From Psilocybe azurescens (taxonomy: Eukaryota > Basidiomycota > Agaricomycetes > Agaricales > Agrocybaceae), in assembly GCA_023853785.1 (NCBI GenBank), contig JAJIRX010000489.1, positions 350,626 to 414,625 of the forward strand: 64,000 bases of DNA. Direction: 5' to 3'. The notes below the pieces were generated by a model, which saw only the letters and a list, made by a program, of their open reading frames with translations, made no database searches and had not been told where the DNA came from. Shown one piece after another: positions 1 to 11,941 of the stretch. Made by a program: the position numbers and the translations under genes. How positions within the stretch are numbered: position 1 is the stretch's first letter; every line of letters begins with the position of its first letter.

Positions 1-649
1 AATCTACAGCCCATAGTACATTACAATTTACATGTTAGTTCTTATGCACAATATTTAGCTATGTATGTCTATATTTTTACCCACTACATGAGTAAGGTAC
101 ACTGGAGCTTCATTCTCAACAAAATAATTTTATCACCTGTACAACACTGGAGACCACCTATTTTCAGTTGCAAAATTGTGTCCCAGTGCTATTTTTCTAT
201 CTACATCTTTATTAAAAAGTTCCACCCTGTTCCACTCAAACAAAACATGGTCACCAACCTTAGCTTATTCTGTACTAACTTGTCCACTGTCCTAAATTCT
301 AATCATATTCATTGTTTGCAAATTTATTCAGTGGTTTGCATTTGAATTTTTGTAAATAGTGTCAACCACAACAACTGTTCACCAAAGCCAAAAACTGCAG
401 AAAAATGCTTTAATACCACTGGAAATGGCTAATAGACACATTGAGGATGTGTTATTTAGACATGGAGTCTTTTTTGGGATGTGTGGCACCAATTTTTTAT
501 TTGCCATCAGCCTCTGGTTGTTTGTTTCAAAGGGCCCTGCAGCACCGGCCCCAAAACACAGCAGTCTGCTTAATAATGCTTGGTCATGCTTAGGTAAAAT
601 TAACTTCCTCTTTTAGAACATGAGAAGCAGCTGTGTTTTATATTATAGA
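1..649 (-). mobile_element. 5' terminal part of a second Helitron, running off the left edge
   Basis: On the minus strand this segment begins at 649 with TCTATAATATAA, the same 5' end as the complete Helitron whose 5' end is at 6851. The similarity continues inward: the blocks around 470-620 (Ttttgggatgtgtgg, gccatcagcctctggttgttt, ccccaaaacacagcag, ctgcttaataatg, ttttagaa) recur in the same order at 6570-6830. No coding sequence is visible in this part. The element abuts the 3' end of its neighbour directly, with no host DNA between. Short open frames here (such as 61-345) look like chance. Confidence 0.75.
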
Positions 650-661
650 CGAGCTTTATGA

Positions 662-680
662 CCCGCCGCTACGCGTCGGG
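662..680 (-). repeat. Helitron 3' terminal hairpin
   Basis: The two arms 662-669 and 673-680 pair over 8 bp with one mismatch around a 3-nt loop, 12 nt from the element's 3' end. This is the position of the termination hairpin of Helitrons. Confidence 0.7.
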
Positions 681-814
681 GGATTCGCCGCTCACCCCCT
701 GTGCTTCACGGCAGGGTCAACAGCTCGCTGGGGCTGCGCCCCCAGACCCCCGCTTGTCGGGCGCCCTCGCGCCTCCCTCATTGAAAAATAAATAATAGCA
801 GTCACAATTATAAT

Positions 815-1011
815 GTCTTGGGGGAATGTTTGCTCATCCCCCCCTTTTATCAATACTTCACACCTCATTAAAAATATATATGTAATGTTTTTGGGGGAAT
901 GAGCTTCGCTCATTCCCCTCTTCTATCAGCACTTTGCACCTCATTAAAAATATTAATAATACCAATTGCTTATATAATGTCTTTGGGGAGATGAGCTTCG
1001 CTCATCTCCCC
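815..1011. repeat. Three tandem palindrome-bearing repeats in the Helitron 3' subterminal region
   Basis: A unit of roughly 70-90 bp recurs three times. Each has a G-rich/C-rich palindrome followed by a version of acctcattaaaaatat. Two palindromes are perfect: 894-904 with 908-918 (11 bp) and 985-996 with 1000-1011 (12 bp), both around the core GAGCTTCGCTC. The first unit (about 817-842) is degenerate. They may be extra foldback or termination-like structures; the function is not known. Confidence 0.7.
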
Positions 1012-1076
1012 CCTGCACTCCTCATAAAAAATAATTAATTTTATATAATACAAACACTTTATATATTAAATAAAAA

Positions 1077-4000
1077 TCAGTCACTATGGTCAATAGAAAG
1101 AACTTCAGGGTAAACTATATTTTTTGTTATACTTAATCCAGAACTCTCATCCCAAATAGCCTTGATGTTGTGCACAGATGTTACTTGTGAAATAGCAACA
1201 TATAGTTGTCCATGTGCAAAAGGTGAAGAAATAAGGTTTAGTCCAACATGTAAAACAGATTGTCCTTGTGCTTTATTGATCGTCATAGCAAATGCCAGTC
1301 GCACAGGAAATTGTCGTCGGCAAAATTCAAATGGAACTTGTGTGTCTGTCGGTGTCAGCCCAATCCGTGGAATAAAAACTGTCTCCCCTGCTCTATCTCC
1401 TGTCAATAGTCGAACTTCCAAAACACGGTTCCCCATTCTTGTCACAATCCCTCTCGATCCATTGCACACTCCCTCACTTGCATTCAAATTCCGTAAAATC
1501 ATAATAGGACAGCCAACTTTAAGTATAAGCTTGGCCAAAGGAAGACCTGAACAGTTGATTGTGTTCAGATACTCCACTGGATACATCAGAATTCCTTCAT
1601 CACCATGTCCCCGATTATTCAAAATGCTATCAGCACTGTGAAACACCTTTTCTTCTCCAGGAAATTTGTTGAGAATAGTTTTGTTCAGATCATCCACATC
1701 ATCATTCCTGCTGCACAGAATTGTCCGTTCAGCATAATATTTGTCATCATGCCCAGTGGTCCGCTGGATTCCAGGATATATTGTATCAATCAGAGATCCA
1801 ACAGTATTATTAGCACATTTGAAATGATCAGGAAGTGTTGTGTTGTCAGATTCATCTGTATGTTTTCCCAGACCAATATCCAACTGCCATTGTGCAAATT
1901 TCTGTTCTTCATCATGTGCAGTGTTCAGACGCATATTCTCAGTCAACTTGAGTACTTTGATGTGTCCCCAAAGTTGTGACCGCTGCATGCATGCTCCAAC
2001 AATTTGTGCTCTTGATCCTTTCACAACAACAGGAAGAATTTGCTTGAAGTCTCCACCAAACACAACAGTAAGTCCTCCAAATGGCTTGTCACAGTTATGA
2101 ATATCCTTGAATGTGCGGTCCACAGCCTCATGAATATAACGGTTCTGCATAGGCGCTTCATCCCATATCACCAAATCAGTACGTTGAATAAGCTCTGCCA
2201 AATCAGAAGTGCGACCAATACTGCATGTAGAGTCCTCATGAATATTAATAGGAATTTTGAAGGTGGAATGTGATGTCCGACCACCAATAAGAAGCAGAGA
2301 TGCAATGCCAGATGAAGCTACACAAAGCACTATTTTTCCTTCACCACGCAGAAAGTAGCACAGAGTGTTGTACACATAGGTTTTTCCTGTACCTTCTGGA
2401 CCATGAAGAAAGAAACATTGACCACTCTTGCTTTCAACTGCTGCCACAATAGTATCAAATGCTGAACGTTGTCCATGATTGAGAGTAGGAATTCGCTGTT
2501 GAGCCAGAACAGATTGATTGTCTCTGTCATAGTTTCTCTGCTCTGCAATCAATCTATTTCCTATAGCAGCAGCCCAATCTTCTTGAGGCAATGGCATTCC
2601 TGCAAACTCTTCAAGTTTTTTGTTGGTAGTGCAAAGAAGTTGGTCAATGAGAAAAAGGCCATAATCAAACACTTGTGCTTCAGTGGGGTCTTGTTGGATA
2701 TGTTTGGAGATAAGAGCATGTTGCAGATCATCACAAATTTTGTCTCTAAATTGTTCCCAGAGTGCAGCAGGATTTGATGGTGTGCAGTCTCGAAGAATAG
2801 TCACAAAAAGGTTGCGAAGTTGTCGTCCACTTGCCATATATCCAGCCTCTTCCAGACACTGCTTCCACTCATTATCATCCTCTAAAAGTCCTCGATGTAT
2901 GCAGGCCTCACGAAATGTTTCATATACAGTACCATCAACTGTTCAGAGATCAACAAAAGATGTAGCACCCTTGACACAGGTCAGCAGAGTTCTGAGATAA
3001 AAGCGCTCTCCTGAACTTGGATGAGCATAGTACATCCACCCAATTGCAAATTGTTGCTTTCTTGGAGCCCATTTGGCGCTTGCTTTCCCTTCCAGACAAA
3101 TTTGGCAGGAAAATCCTGATAAAGAGTATTTCTGGCTTCTTCATATTGTATATTGGCTTTGAAATAAGCAGTAAGCTTGGTGTCTTTACCTGCATTGCGA
3201 TCCAAAACCTCCTGAGCATTTAGTGCCTGGTCTTCATTCCATGTAACCATTTGTTGATCAGGTAAATGAATCTGAAGGCGAACAATAGGTGGATGTTCTT
3301 GATGCATGTGGAAGTGAAAAATGCGCCAAAGTCCTTCACATGCAGAAACATATCGTGCATCAAGATACAGCTTGACCTCATCTTCACAGCGTCCAAACTG
3401 CATAGTAATGCGGTCATGGCCTTTATAGACATATTTGTAGATATATTTGATGGCCTTGATAGAAGCAATAGATTCAACATTGATATGACAGCGATATTTC
3501 CAGATAAGATAACGGCAGTGAGCAACAACCCAGCGATTATCAACCTTTTTCCACCACCAATGTCAAACTCCTTTCCAGTGTCACGTCTCCTGAGATTTGC
3601 ATAAGAGTCTTCATTGACAGTGGTCTGGTCACGATAAGGCTTGGGAAAACATTTTGAACATTTTCCATTCACATGACATTGAGCAGTGGTGTCACCATTG
3701 CATAGAGTATGGACCATGAATTTCTTGACCAATTCAAAGAGTTCTGGCTCTTCCTCTTTATCTGGAAATTCAGCTGAAATAAGGCTGTCAACATCTTCAG
3801 GTGTGCGAAGCTTGTGGTCAGGATGCAAAAATACAATCATATGCATATGTGGCAGGCCTCGCTTTTGAAACTCAATTGTCCACACATTTGCAACTGCTCT
3901 ACCCATAATGCCATTTTTACAAATATCATTGAGCATCTCTTTCATTTTTGCATGAAAGACTCTGACCACCAAATCAGGACAATCAGAAGACTGTTGTCCA

Positions 4001-6135
4001 GGAAGAAGTGCCTCTTTGATTTCTGGCCAGCTTGGGTTGGCAGTAGCAGTGATAAATAAATCAGCTCCATGAAAATAGCGATTGATAGCAAGAGCATCTT
4101 GGCAGTTCTGAATCATGTTTCGTGTGCTTCCAGCAAAAGAAGAGGGCAAAATAGTCCTTTGGCCAACATTGGCACCTTCAGCATTAGGATCAGCTGCAAC
4201 GGCATCCATAAGACCTTGACGTGTATCATTTCTGAACTTCTGCTGATTTTGTCTAACCCACCGTAATCTGTTTTGTTCTGAAGCTGCCCAACAGTCTACA
4301 ATGAATTCCTGAAGAAGTTTTTGTGCCAAAAACAAATGTTGAGATTCATTTGTTGGTTCTCTTGGATGAAGACGATAACGGAAATATTCTGTTTGTGTGA
4401 TGTATTTCCGCTTTTTTTGGCTGTGGAGCTTCAATAGCATCCTCATCCTGATCCTCATTAGGAGCCTGCTCAACAGCTGGAGGATCATCATCAATTTCTG
4501 CAGCCTCATTAAAAGGAATGTTAGGATGCCAGCCTAACTGCCCAGTAGGAAAAAGAAGAACATAATGAAGTGGAAGATAAAGGGGATGCAGTTCACTGAT
4601 TGTTTCCAGCCTTTCTCCAGCTCTTCGTCTCAGGACAATATCTCTGCCATTGGGATATACTTCATCGCCATCTCCAGGAAGGATTATAGCCACTTCATTG
4701 GATCCAGCTGATGGTTCATTATAGCGCCCTCGCGATCAGTTTCTCGTTCATAGCGAAGAGCAATTGTGCATTGCTGATCTATAGGCATGTTACGTGTTAT
4801 TTCAAATGCTTGCTTGTATAGTCGTGCACCTGAATGGGAACGATATAGCATATCCTGAAGAATGCTCATAGTGGTTCTATCCAGCCCAGAGTTTGCAGGA
4901 TGCTGCATGCGGAAATTGAGAGCTTCAGCAGGATCAAAAATATATAGCTGAGCATATAAAGGTGTAACACCAATCTGAGGAAGAAGAGATCCAGCTCGAT
5001 GTGTTAACCTTCCTTGGACTTTGAATACATAAGGTCCAGGCCTATTGTTAATTGCATGATCAACAGTGACTCCCAATGAGGTCATGGCTAAAGCATTGTT
5101 GTACTGCCGGATATGACTGAGAAAGTTTTTGGATTGGGGTACATTATTCCTAAGCAATGCATCTAATTCTTGAGGAGGATAATCCAGCTTTGGAAGAACA
5201 ATTTTCCCACTAAAGCAGCACATTCCAAATGTGGGAAAGCGATCAGATGAATGTGAAATGCGCTCTGCCATCCAGTGTAAAGCACCACACTTTCGACATT
5301 TTATATCCATTTTTCCTAAATTATGAACAGGCCAGTCATGGCTAAAGGGCTTTCGGGCAGCAAGTAAAAGAGGTTGGGCATTGGGGTCTTGAGGCTGCAG
5401 AGGTGCAGGAAGTACAGGAAGAAGTATCTATTTCTTTATCAATATCATATTCAAACTCACAAAGATTTAAAACACATACAGGAAAGGGTTGGGCATGGAC
5501 ATGATGACCACCTTGTCGTAGTGGCAAAGGAGCTGGTGGAACAGCAGCTAAAAGCTGTGCCAAATTTTCTGGCAAATTATTATACTGAATTCCATTAAAT
5601 ATAGCAGGCTGCAGAAAAGGTGCAGGTGCAGGTTCAAATTCAAGTTCAGGTGCAGGTACAGGTGCAAGTGCAAGTGCAGGTACAGGTGCAGGTGCAGGTG
5701 CAGGTGCAGGTACAGGTGCAGGTACAGGTGCAGGTGCAGGTGCAGGTGCAGGTGCAGGTACAGGACAGACACGACGCCTACCCTCGTTGTAGTGGTAAAG
5801 GAGCTGGTGGAACAGCTGCTAAAAGCTGAGCTAAGTTTGCAGGTAAATTATTATACTGAACTCCATTAAACACAGCAGGCTGCAGAAGAGGAGCAGGAGC
5901 AGGAACAGCAGGAACAGGCAAGGCAGGAGGATTAAAAGCAGGAACAGGAACAGGAACAGGCAGTGCAGCTAAAAGATCAGGAATTTCAAATCTTAGTGGT
6001 TCAATATGGGGCATTTGATCATGACGTGGGGTGCGACGGGCTTGAGGGCTCTCCAGAGCACGGGCATCACGTTCAGATCTCTGTGCAGCAATACGAACAC
6101 GACTTGGAGTATTTGGAGGAGTTTCAGGCCTTTAA
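1077..6135 (-). pseudogene. Helitron RepHel (HUH replication initiator + PIF1-like helicase), frameshifted
   Basis: Would nick, unwind and copy the element by rolling circle. Order of domains on the minus strand: a Pro/Ala/Val-rich N-terminus (about 6130-5340); a zinc-finger-like block with CRKCGALHW and CCFSGKIVLPKL (5310-4700); the Rep domain with the HUH motif GLPHMHMIVFL (about 3850); a Tyr block KYIYKYVYKGHDR (about 3440); and the PIF1/RecD-like helicase (2837-1077) with Walker A GPEGTGKT, IWDEAP, GGDFKQILP and TINKAQGQS. The helicase frame of 586 codons is open. Breaks: single-base frameshifts near 4727, 4412-4418 (T7), 3547-3551 (T5) and about 3040, plus a stop at 2943-2945 that reads TGA where CGA (Arg) would restore DLRTVDG. 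No intron explains them. Defective as sequenced, unless the homopolymer shifts are assembly errors. Confidence 0.85.
5500..5905 (-). repeat. Duplicated ~110-bp coding block flanking a hexanucleotide array
   Basis: Two near-identical blocks (about 5515-5630 and 5790-5905) each encode, on the minus strand, NLPANLAQLLAAVPPAPLPL or a variant. Between them, 5620-5763 is a microsatellite of ggtgca/ggtaca hexamers, here in a frame giving Leu-His or Gln-Val dipeptides. The N-terminal linker of RepHel has therefore expanded by tandem duplication. The array is likely to vary in length between copies. Confidence 0.85.
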
Positions 6136-7242
6136 AAATACTGATCAGCTTGCCCTCTAAATCAAATAACATTAAAGAAAACATACATGGTTCAGAAGTC
6201 TTATTTGAACAGCACAATCACTACCACCACCAAATCTAAACACAGAAAAAAAGAGGGGGCAGGGTTCTGCAAAAGATGAGAAAGAACAGTCAGAATGGTT
6301 ATTAGACTTATTACTAACCAAAGGAACACAGAAAACAGACTATGTAGAATTTAGAACAGTCAGAAATAAGGTATAAGGACTTTACTCACCAAAAAAGAAG
6401 GAAAAAAGCGAAGAGAGAGCAGAAAACTACAGTCTGCATGGGTTTGAGAACTTGCATAGAGCTAAAAGTGTCATAGAACACTCACCAAAGCCAATAACCA
6501 CTCAGAACAGCTTCAATTTGGCCAAAGACGGCTAATAGATGTGTTATTCTCAGGATTGTAGACACAGAGGATTTTTTTAGGGTGTGTGGGATGAAAAGCA
6601 GCGTTGCTGCAGCAAACCTCATGGTTGCTTCATGGCACCAAATTCGTTGTTTGCCATTAGCCACTGGTTGTTTATTTTAAAAGGCTCAGCTCCACGGGCT
6701 CTCAAAGTTCCCGGTTTAATTTACATTGTTTATTTCAAAAGGCCCCGCGATGTGGGCCCCAAAACAAAGCAGCCTGCTTAATAATAATTAGTCATGTGCT
6801 TAAGTAATTTGCTCCTTCCTTTTTTAGAAAAACCGTCTCTTATATTATAGATTCAACGGCGTCACAACTCCTGTGATCGCCAACGTGATCTTCAGCAACG
6901 TGATGTGACCTTATAACGTAGCCACGTGAATTCGTAATTTAAAACATGTCATCATAATTATAGGCTCACCCTTTTGGTTATAATTTGCACGTGATATTCG
7001 CACTTTGTTCCCTCGGTTACTTCTGTGTTTCTTTTGCAGCATGGGGCTATAGGAATGCATGTGGGAAAATCCCTTTCTTTCCTTCTCTTTCCTTTCCATA
7101 TCATTGCTGCCTCCCTATTGTCCTTGGGGTATGTTTACTTGTTTTTCTGCATGATATTTCTTTTGGTTTGTTGTTAATTGTGTTGGTATGTAGTCTTACA
7201 TAGTGCATATGCTTAGCTTTTCAGCATTACTGTAGTTTAGTA

Positions 7243-7652
7243 GTTAGAGAACTGCACGGGTTACGCTGCATGTAAATGACAGGTTTTTAATATTAATAAA
7301 ATAGACACAAATTTTATCCAATTTATTTCATGCAAATCGGTTGAGAACTCACCAAGTTATGCCCTCTGCAAGTTTGGGGCACTTAGGTCCAGTGCTGGTC
7401 ATGCAATGAACTCAACATTGATGGCGGGTATGCCAAATTTGGAAATTCGCCAAATTAGGTGATCGCAGCCCGGAAATCGTGATGTCACGGCATCAGTTTG
7501 CATTGCTTTTGGCTCAAACTTGGTAGGAAGGTAGGTCACTTGATTCCGCACCGATTTGCACAAAAAATTGCAAAAAAGGTAAAATTTGTCTCTACAAGAT
7601 AATTACATAAAGACCCATGAAAATCTATGGGTAACCCGTACAGTTCCCTACC
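7243..7652. mobile_element. MITE-like element with ~21-bp terminal inverted repeats
   Basis: The left end (gttagagaactgcacgggtt, from 7243) and the reverse complement of the right end (gtagggaactgtacgggtt, up to 7652) match at all but about three positions. The 410-bp interior is AT-rich and has no ORF. No clear target duplication is visible, so the exact ends and the superfamily are open. It would be non-autonomous. Confidence 0.55.
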
Positions 7653-9087
7653 AATGACAAATCCAATCAATAATCTGCCTGATACTTTTGTAAGTTGACA
7701 GCTGCTGTGGCAATGGAGACTACAATCACAGGAAGATGAGAGATGGTGATGGTGTCAGCAGAGCTTGTGGTGTGTGAGGGTGCATTAGCTGTCTGTGAGT
7801 ATGATGGGAATACATTAAGAGAACCTGACTGACCTGCCAAAGTTCCAAGTGGTTTGACATTCTCTGTGTATTGAAACAACAAAGCAGCCAATGCTGCAAA
7901 ATATGAGTTACTATTCAATAGAATCTGATTATTGCATAATGAAACTCTTATCTTTAGCTGAGTATTCTCTTGCTCAGTAGAAGACATTAAACATATAGAT
8001 TTGTTTGAATTTGAAGCAGTATTAGAACAAGGATATATCAGTTGAGGAAGAAGAAGAAAAAACTAAGCTTACTAAAGAATTTGATCCTTATTATTCACAA
8101 CAGTTTTTGCATGCCCATCTGATAAACTTTGTGTGCTTCAATTTTGTTCTCTTGGTGATTTGGAGTTTGACTCTTTCTCTCTTATGCATACCAATTACAA
8201 GGGAGTACCAGGATTATGACCCATGACCTGAGGTAGGGGGGGAGGCCAGAGGCCTTAAAAATTTTATTTTTTAGTGGGTAAAGCATGAAATCTGGGCCAA
8301 TGGAAAGCAGGTGACTTCCTTTTGAGATTTAAGTGGTACAAACACACTGTAGAAGTCATTTTTGGGTGTAAATAAATTTGTATTTCATTTTCTCCATTAT
8401 GGTGGTGAGTTCCATGGCTTTTGTCTGACATAAAAATGGTGTAAATCTGTTTGAATGCATCTGCAAACTGCTTAGGATGGTTTACCTGACTTGTTTATGA
8501 CCCTCGAGTACCCAATCTGACATATGATATATCTCATATGTTGAAAATCTGGTTGTATATTTTTATTCCCACCAGAACATATCTAATTGGGATGAAAACA
8601 TACCCTATATAGAAGGAGGGGGAGGGGGGTCCACAGTGCCTTAGAAAAAATATCTACCCCAGGTGGTTTCTGAAATCCTGGTGCCCTCTTGACCAATTAT
8701 TCATATCACTTTTGTTAATTCCTTTTAAAATTAATTTTCCCTTATTAATTTTTACCTTAGTAAAGATGTAAGATTCATAAATCCCACCAAAGTAATTGTG
8801 ATTTTCAGATGTGCCTATGACTATCCCTTGTTCAACTCCTCAGTTGATCACCTGACTTGTTCTCTTTAAATAAATTTGATGTCTTGTTTAATTCTAAGGC
8901 TAACAGATTTGACAATTCACATAAATCATTTGATCTTGCTAATGTCACGTGAATTTGCTGCAACTAACCAGTAACTGGCCAACATATGATTAAGTTATTG
9001 TGAATCAAGATTATTAATAATATAATAACAATTATTATGATATATATTTTATTGCAAATTCAGGTGTAAAAAAAATAAAAGAACTCG
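7653..9087. other. AT-rich intergenic DNA, no recognisable gene
   Basis: Nothing here translates into a recognisable protein. A minus-strand frame of 106 codons at 7667-7987 is Ser/Thr/Asn-rich and without motifs. Two G-rich stretches (about 8236-8275 and 8618-8660) share the pattern ggggg...cc..aggccttaaaaa and may be relics of one repeat. The strip 6852-7242 is equally empty. Confidence 0.6.
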
Positions 9088-9933
9088 TTAATGCCGGGCA
9101 AAGCCTCGGCCCTCACCACAAGTAGAATTGTGGAGGATGTTAGCTTGCCTGATTTGGACTATCTTGTTACCGTACAATTTCCTCAGGAACCCCTTACATA
9201 CACCAACGAAGGCGAACGAAGCTTTCCAAAACCTTATCAGACTTGGAGTCGAAACAGGTGGTATGGAATAAATTCCAGCCACATCCTGACATAGTTGAAA
9301 AGCAGCTCCTAAATCAGCCAGTCTGGGGAAGACCTCAAGAAGACCGTGTGGCGGTCCTTTTCATTCACTGTGTAACTGTTTATAACACACAATCGCCAGC
9401 TGCCGCAGCTCTCATTTCTTCTGTCTGAAGGCTCCAATAATGAAGTCAGAAGCGTCGACCGAAGAAGCTCCAAGAGCCGGCACCTTGTCGCCTCGTGTTG
9501 AAGGGCTGTTACATAAAGGTGCCCTGCAGCTCAGCCTCCTCCGTCCGATGTTGCGATTCGATTTCGGGCAATGTCAGCAACTTCCTATTATCCACGGAAA
9601 ATGAACTGATCCTGTACTCTATTTCAGATTTTCGATTCTTACTATTACCGGGCTTAGCTTAGTGTTTGGGCCCTCGACTTCTGGGTTCGCTATTATTGCG
9701 TTACTGTCCTTGGGAACGGCGACTATAACAAGAACAAGAACGCGGACGTGAAAGGAAGCAGAACGATACGAATTGGAACGACACGAACTGTAATACAAAC
9801 TACGGAACAAGAGGAGACAAGACCCAAGATGTACAATCAGGCCCAGCTGCAGGGGACAAAACTGCGGAGGAGGAAATGCGACGTCGACATCCGTCATTTT
9901 TCTGCGCGCAAACGCTGGACGTCGCCATCGACC
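9088..9933. other. Upstream region of membrane protein A; short unassigned frames
   Basis: Overlapping short frames (67 codons at 9091-9294 plus, 64 at 9088-9282 minus) lack recognisable features. The last 200 bp is likely to be promoter and 5' UTR of the following gene; in-frame ATGs at 9829 and at 9748 could alternatively start it. Confidence 0.4.
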
Positions 9934-11550
9934 ATGGGGATCCCTTGCTTGTCTTCACCCCAATCGCTCTATTGTCCGTCTACATCATGCATTGCATCTA
10001 ATCCGAGATGTAATACTCCTCCACGACCACTACGAGCCATTAATCTTCATCTTAAATACAAACGCAATACCAACGCCAACGCCCTATTTCTATGCCCGTC
10101 CCGTTCCGCACTGGGACCACTTAATCTTCTGTTCTTGCTGATATGCGCTTTCGCTACTCTTCCAGGTACTCGAGCAGACCAGAATGTCACAGTGGACGAT
10201 CAGGACCCTTCGATTGTTTATTCTCCTGCAGGAGCTTGGGCACTGTCCGCAAACAGTTCGCTGGATACCGGGGGCGCACACATGTTGACGCAAAACCCGA
10301 ATGGCACGGCTGTGTTCAAATTTACAGGTATGTGGCCTGAAGGTTCCGGTGCAGGCCCAACTTCATTGCTGATGGACCACGTCCTTTGTTTGATTTTGTG
10401 ATAGGCATTGCGGTGTACTACCTTTCACCACTGTGGCCGTATACTGTGAATACAGCCGTGGCGCTGGATTCTGGGAATGTGACGCTTGTTGATCTGGTGG
10501 ACCATACGAGAACGAGTGCTGATCAAGGTCCGGAGACCGTGCAATCTCATGTGGTGTGGAGTGCGACGGGGCTGGAGAATGTACCCCATGTGTTGACTAT
10601 GTCTGTCGGGGCTGGCCAACCTTTTGGAGTGGTGGACGCTATCATGTACGTATTGGAAATAAACACGCTGCATGTCTTTCTGGAAACTAATTTTATTCTT
10701 GTTGGGCTAGCTATACCAATACGGACCCAGCGTCATCTTCGTCTTCATCTGCACAGTCCTCGACAACAGCGCGCATTATAGCTTCTTCGACGGCCTCTCC
10801 GAATGCTTCCTCATCCTCGTCGAAGCATATCCTGCCAGTTGCACTGGGGACTGTATTCGGCATTCTGGGCTTGCTACTCCTCGTGATAGGCATCTGGTTC
10901 TTCGTCAGGAATAGAAGGAAGAAACGGCCCATCTCAGAATGGACTGTCGATGGGACGGCATACAGCGGTGCTGGCGGCGATAATGCTTCTGGAGGACGTT
11001 ATGTGTACCCGACACCTTCACATCCCCAGGGGAAAGGGGGATACGATTTAAGTCACTCCGGGGGAGGCTACTATGGGAACGAGTACGGAAATGGGAATAG
11101 AAATGGGAATGGATACCCGATGGAACAGACACGGCAGGGGACATTCCAGAACCCGCGGTACGCGAACGTGGGGATGCCCGCTCCCGCCATTCCCGCTCAG
11201 GATACGAGCAGGGCGCCGAACAGGTACACACCTGGCTACACGCTCTCGACGATCACGGAGACGTCGTCGCCGAAGATGGTGGATGGGGGCTGCGCACGCC
11301 GGTCGGGGTGGGCGCGCATTCGCCGGCGTCGGCTATGACGGGTGGGTCGTCGTTGCACCCCCCGACTGATATGGGGGAGTATTATGCGGCGTCGATGGCA
11401 TCGTCGGCGGTTATGAGTGGGACAGAGCATGGCGCAGGTGCTGGTGCTGCTTGGGATGGGAGTGCGAATTATCGCAGAGCTGAACAGAGGCTTACGGGTG
11501 CAGGTGCTATGCCGCGGCAATACAAGAAACCTGTCGGCAATTATGTATGA
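9934..11550 (+). CDS. Secreted-then-membrane-anchored single-TM protein A (paralogue of the gene at 27819), C-terminal frameshift
   Basis: Three exons: to 10327, 10405-10645 and from 10711 (introns 10328-10404 and 10646-10710, GT-AG). The order is a hydrophobic signal segment (LNLLFLLICAFATLPGTRA), an Asn-glycosylatable beta-rich ectodomain (NVTVDDQDPSIVYSP..., GPETVQSHVVWSATGLENV), a Ser/Thr-rich stalk, one TM helix (VALGTVFGILGLLLLVIGIWF) with a basic stop-transfer stretch, and a Gly/Tyr-rich cytoplasmic tail. The layout resembles cell-surface proteins common in basidiomycetes; the function is unknown. Intron positions and phases equal those of the paralogue at 27819. The start is uncertain: ATG 9934 leaves about 55 residues before the signal, while ATG 10092 would align with the paralogue's start but is out of frame. 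The frame stops at 11338, yet a G5 run at 11285-11289 is one base short of the frame that continues to 11550. Confidence 0.75.
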
Positions 11551-11927
11551 TGGGCGTTCAGCGTACCTCAGCATTTTGGGATAGAAAGGATAGTACGGCA
11601 GTGACATCGATATGTACCAACACTGGGTAGAATTGTACTATATTGTATGACCTTGAGGCTTCGTCGTAAAACCGTAAACGTGGACTTCCAAATTGTGCTG
11701 TCTGGCAGGTTTGATCTGGCTTATATTTGATATTCCCACTCAAGCAGCAGAATAGAGCAGAATACAAACAGAATCAGCTTGGACATAGCCTATGGTAAGC
11801 TTTTAGGAATCTAAGAGGTTGTGGGATGTTATGGGTTTGTTTTCAAAGTTTGTTCTTGGTCACGTCGTAATGAGGCGCGTTATGTCGCGCATCGTCACAT
11901 GGCACGTGCTTAGTTAGCCCATAATGA
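11551..11927. other. 3' flank of gene A up to the LINE target site
   Basis: No gene is seen here. It contains the 3' UTR of the preceding gene and ends at the left target-site duplication of the LINE (11928-11941). Confidence 0.5.
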
Positions 11928-11941
11928 GTACATGGTGACTT
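11928..11941. repeat. LINE target-site duplication, left copy
   Basis: GTACATGGTGACTT here is repeated exactly at 18893-18906. The two copies bracket the LINE and the nested LTR element. The last Ts merge with the A-tail of the LINE (T run to 11951 on this strand). Confidence 0.85.

Larger units (their letters stand above)
650..6851 (-). mobile_element. Helitron rolling-circle transposon, complete ends, defective coding region
   Basis: The element reads on the minus strand. Its 5' end (TCTATAATATAAGAGACGG) is at 6851 and follows a host A, as Helitrons require. Its 3' end is at 650: an 8-bp hairpin at 662-680 is followed by 12 nt ending in CTCG, close to but not the canonical CTRR. It carries a RepHel gene (HUH Rep plus PIF1 helicase), broken by four frameshifts and one stop, so this copy cannot make its transposase as sequenced. 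Size (6.2 kb) fits autonomous fungal Helitrons. No inverted repeats or target duplications are expected. The 3' end directly joins the next Helitron's 5' end. Confidence 0.85.

Noticed and set aside
5620..5829. Plus-strand frame encoding a long Gln-Val repeat
   Set aside because: It is the antisense reading of the hexanucleotide array inside the minus-strand RepHel linker; no gene signals flank it.
8236..8660. Two similar G-rich/AT-rich stretches as a possible transposon
   Set aside because: Similarity is patchy and boundaries cannot be set.
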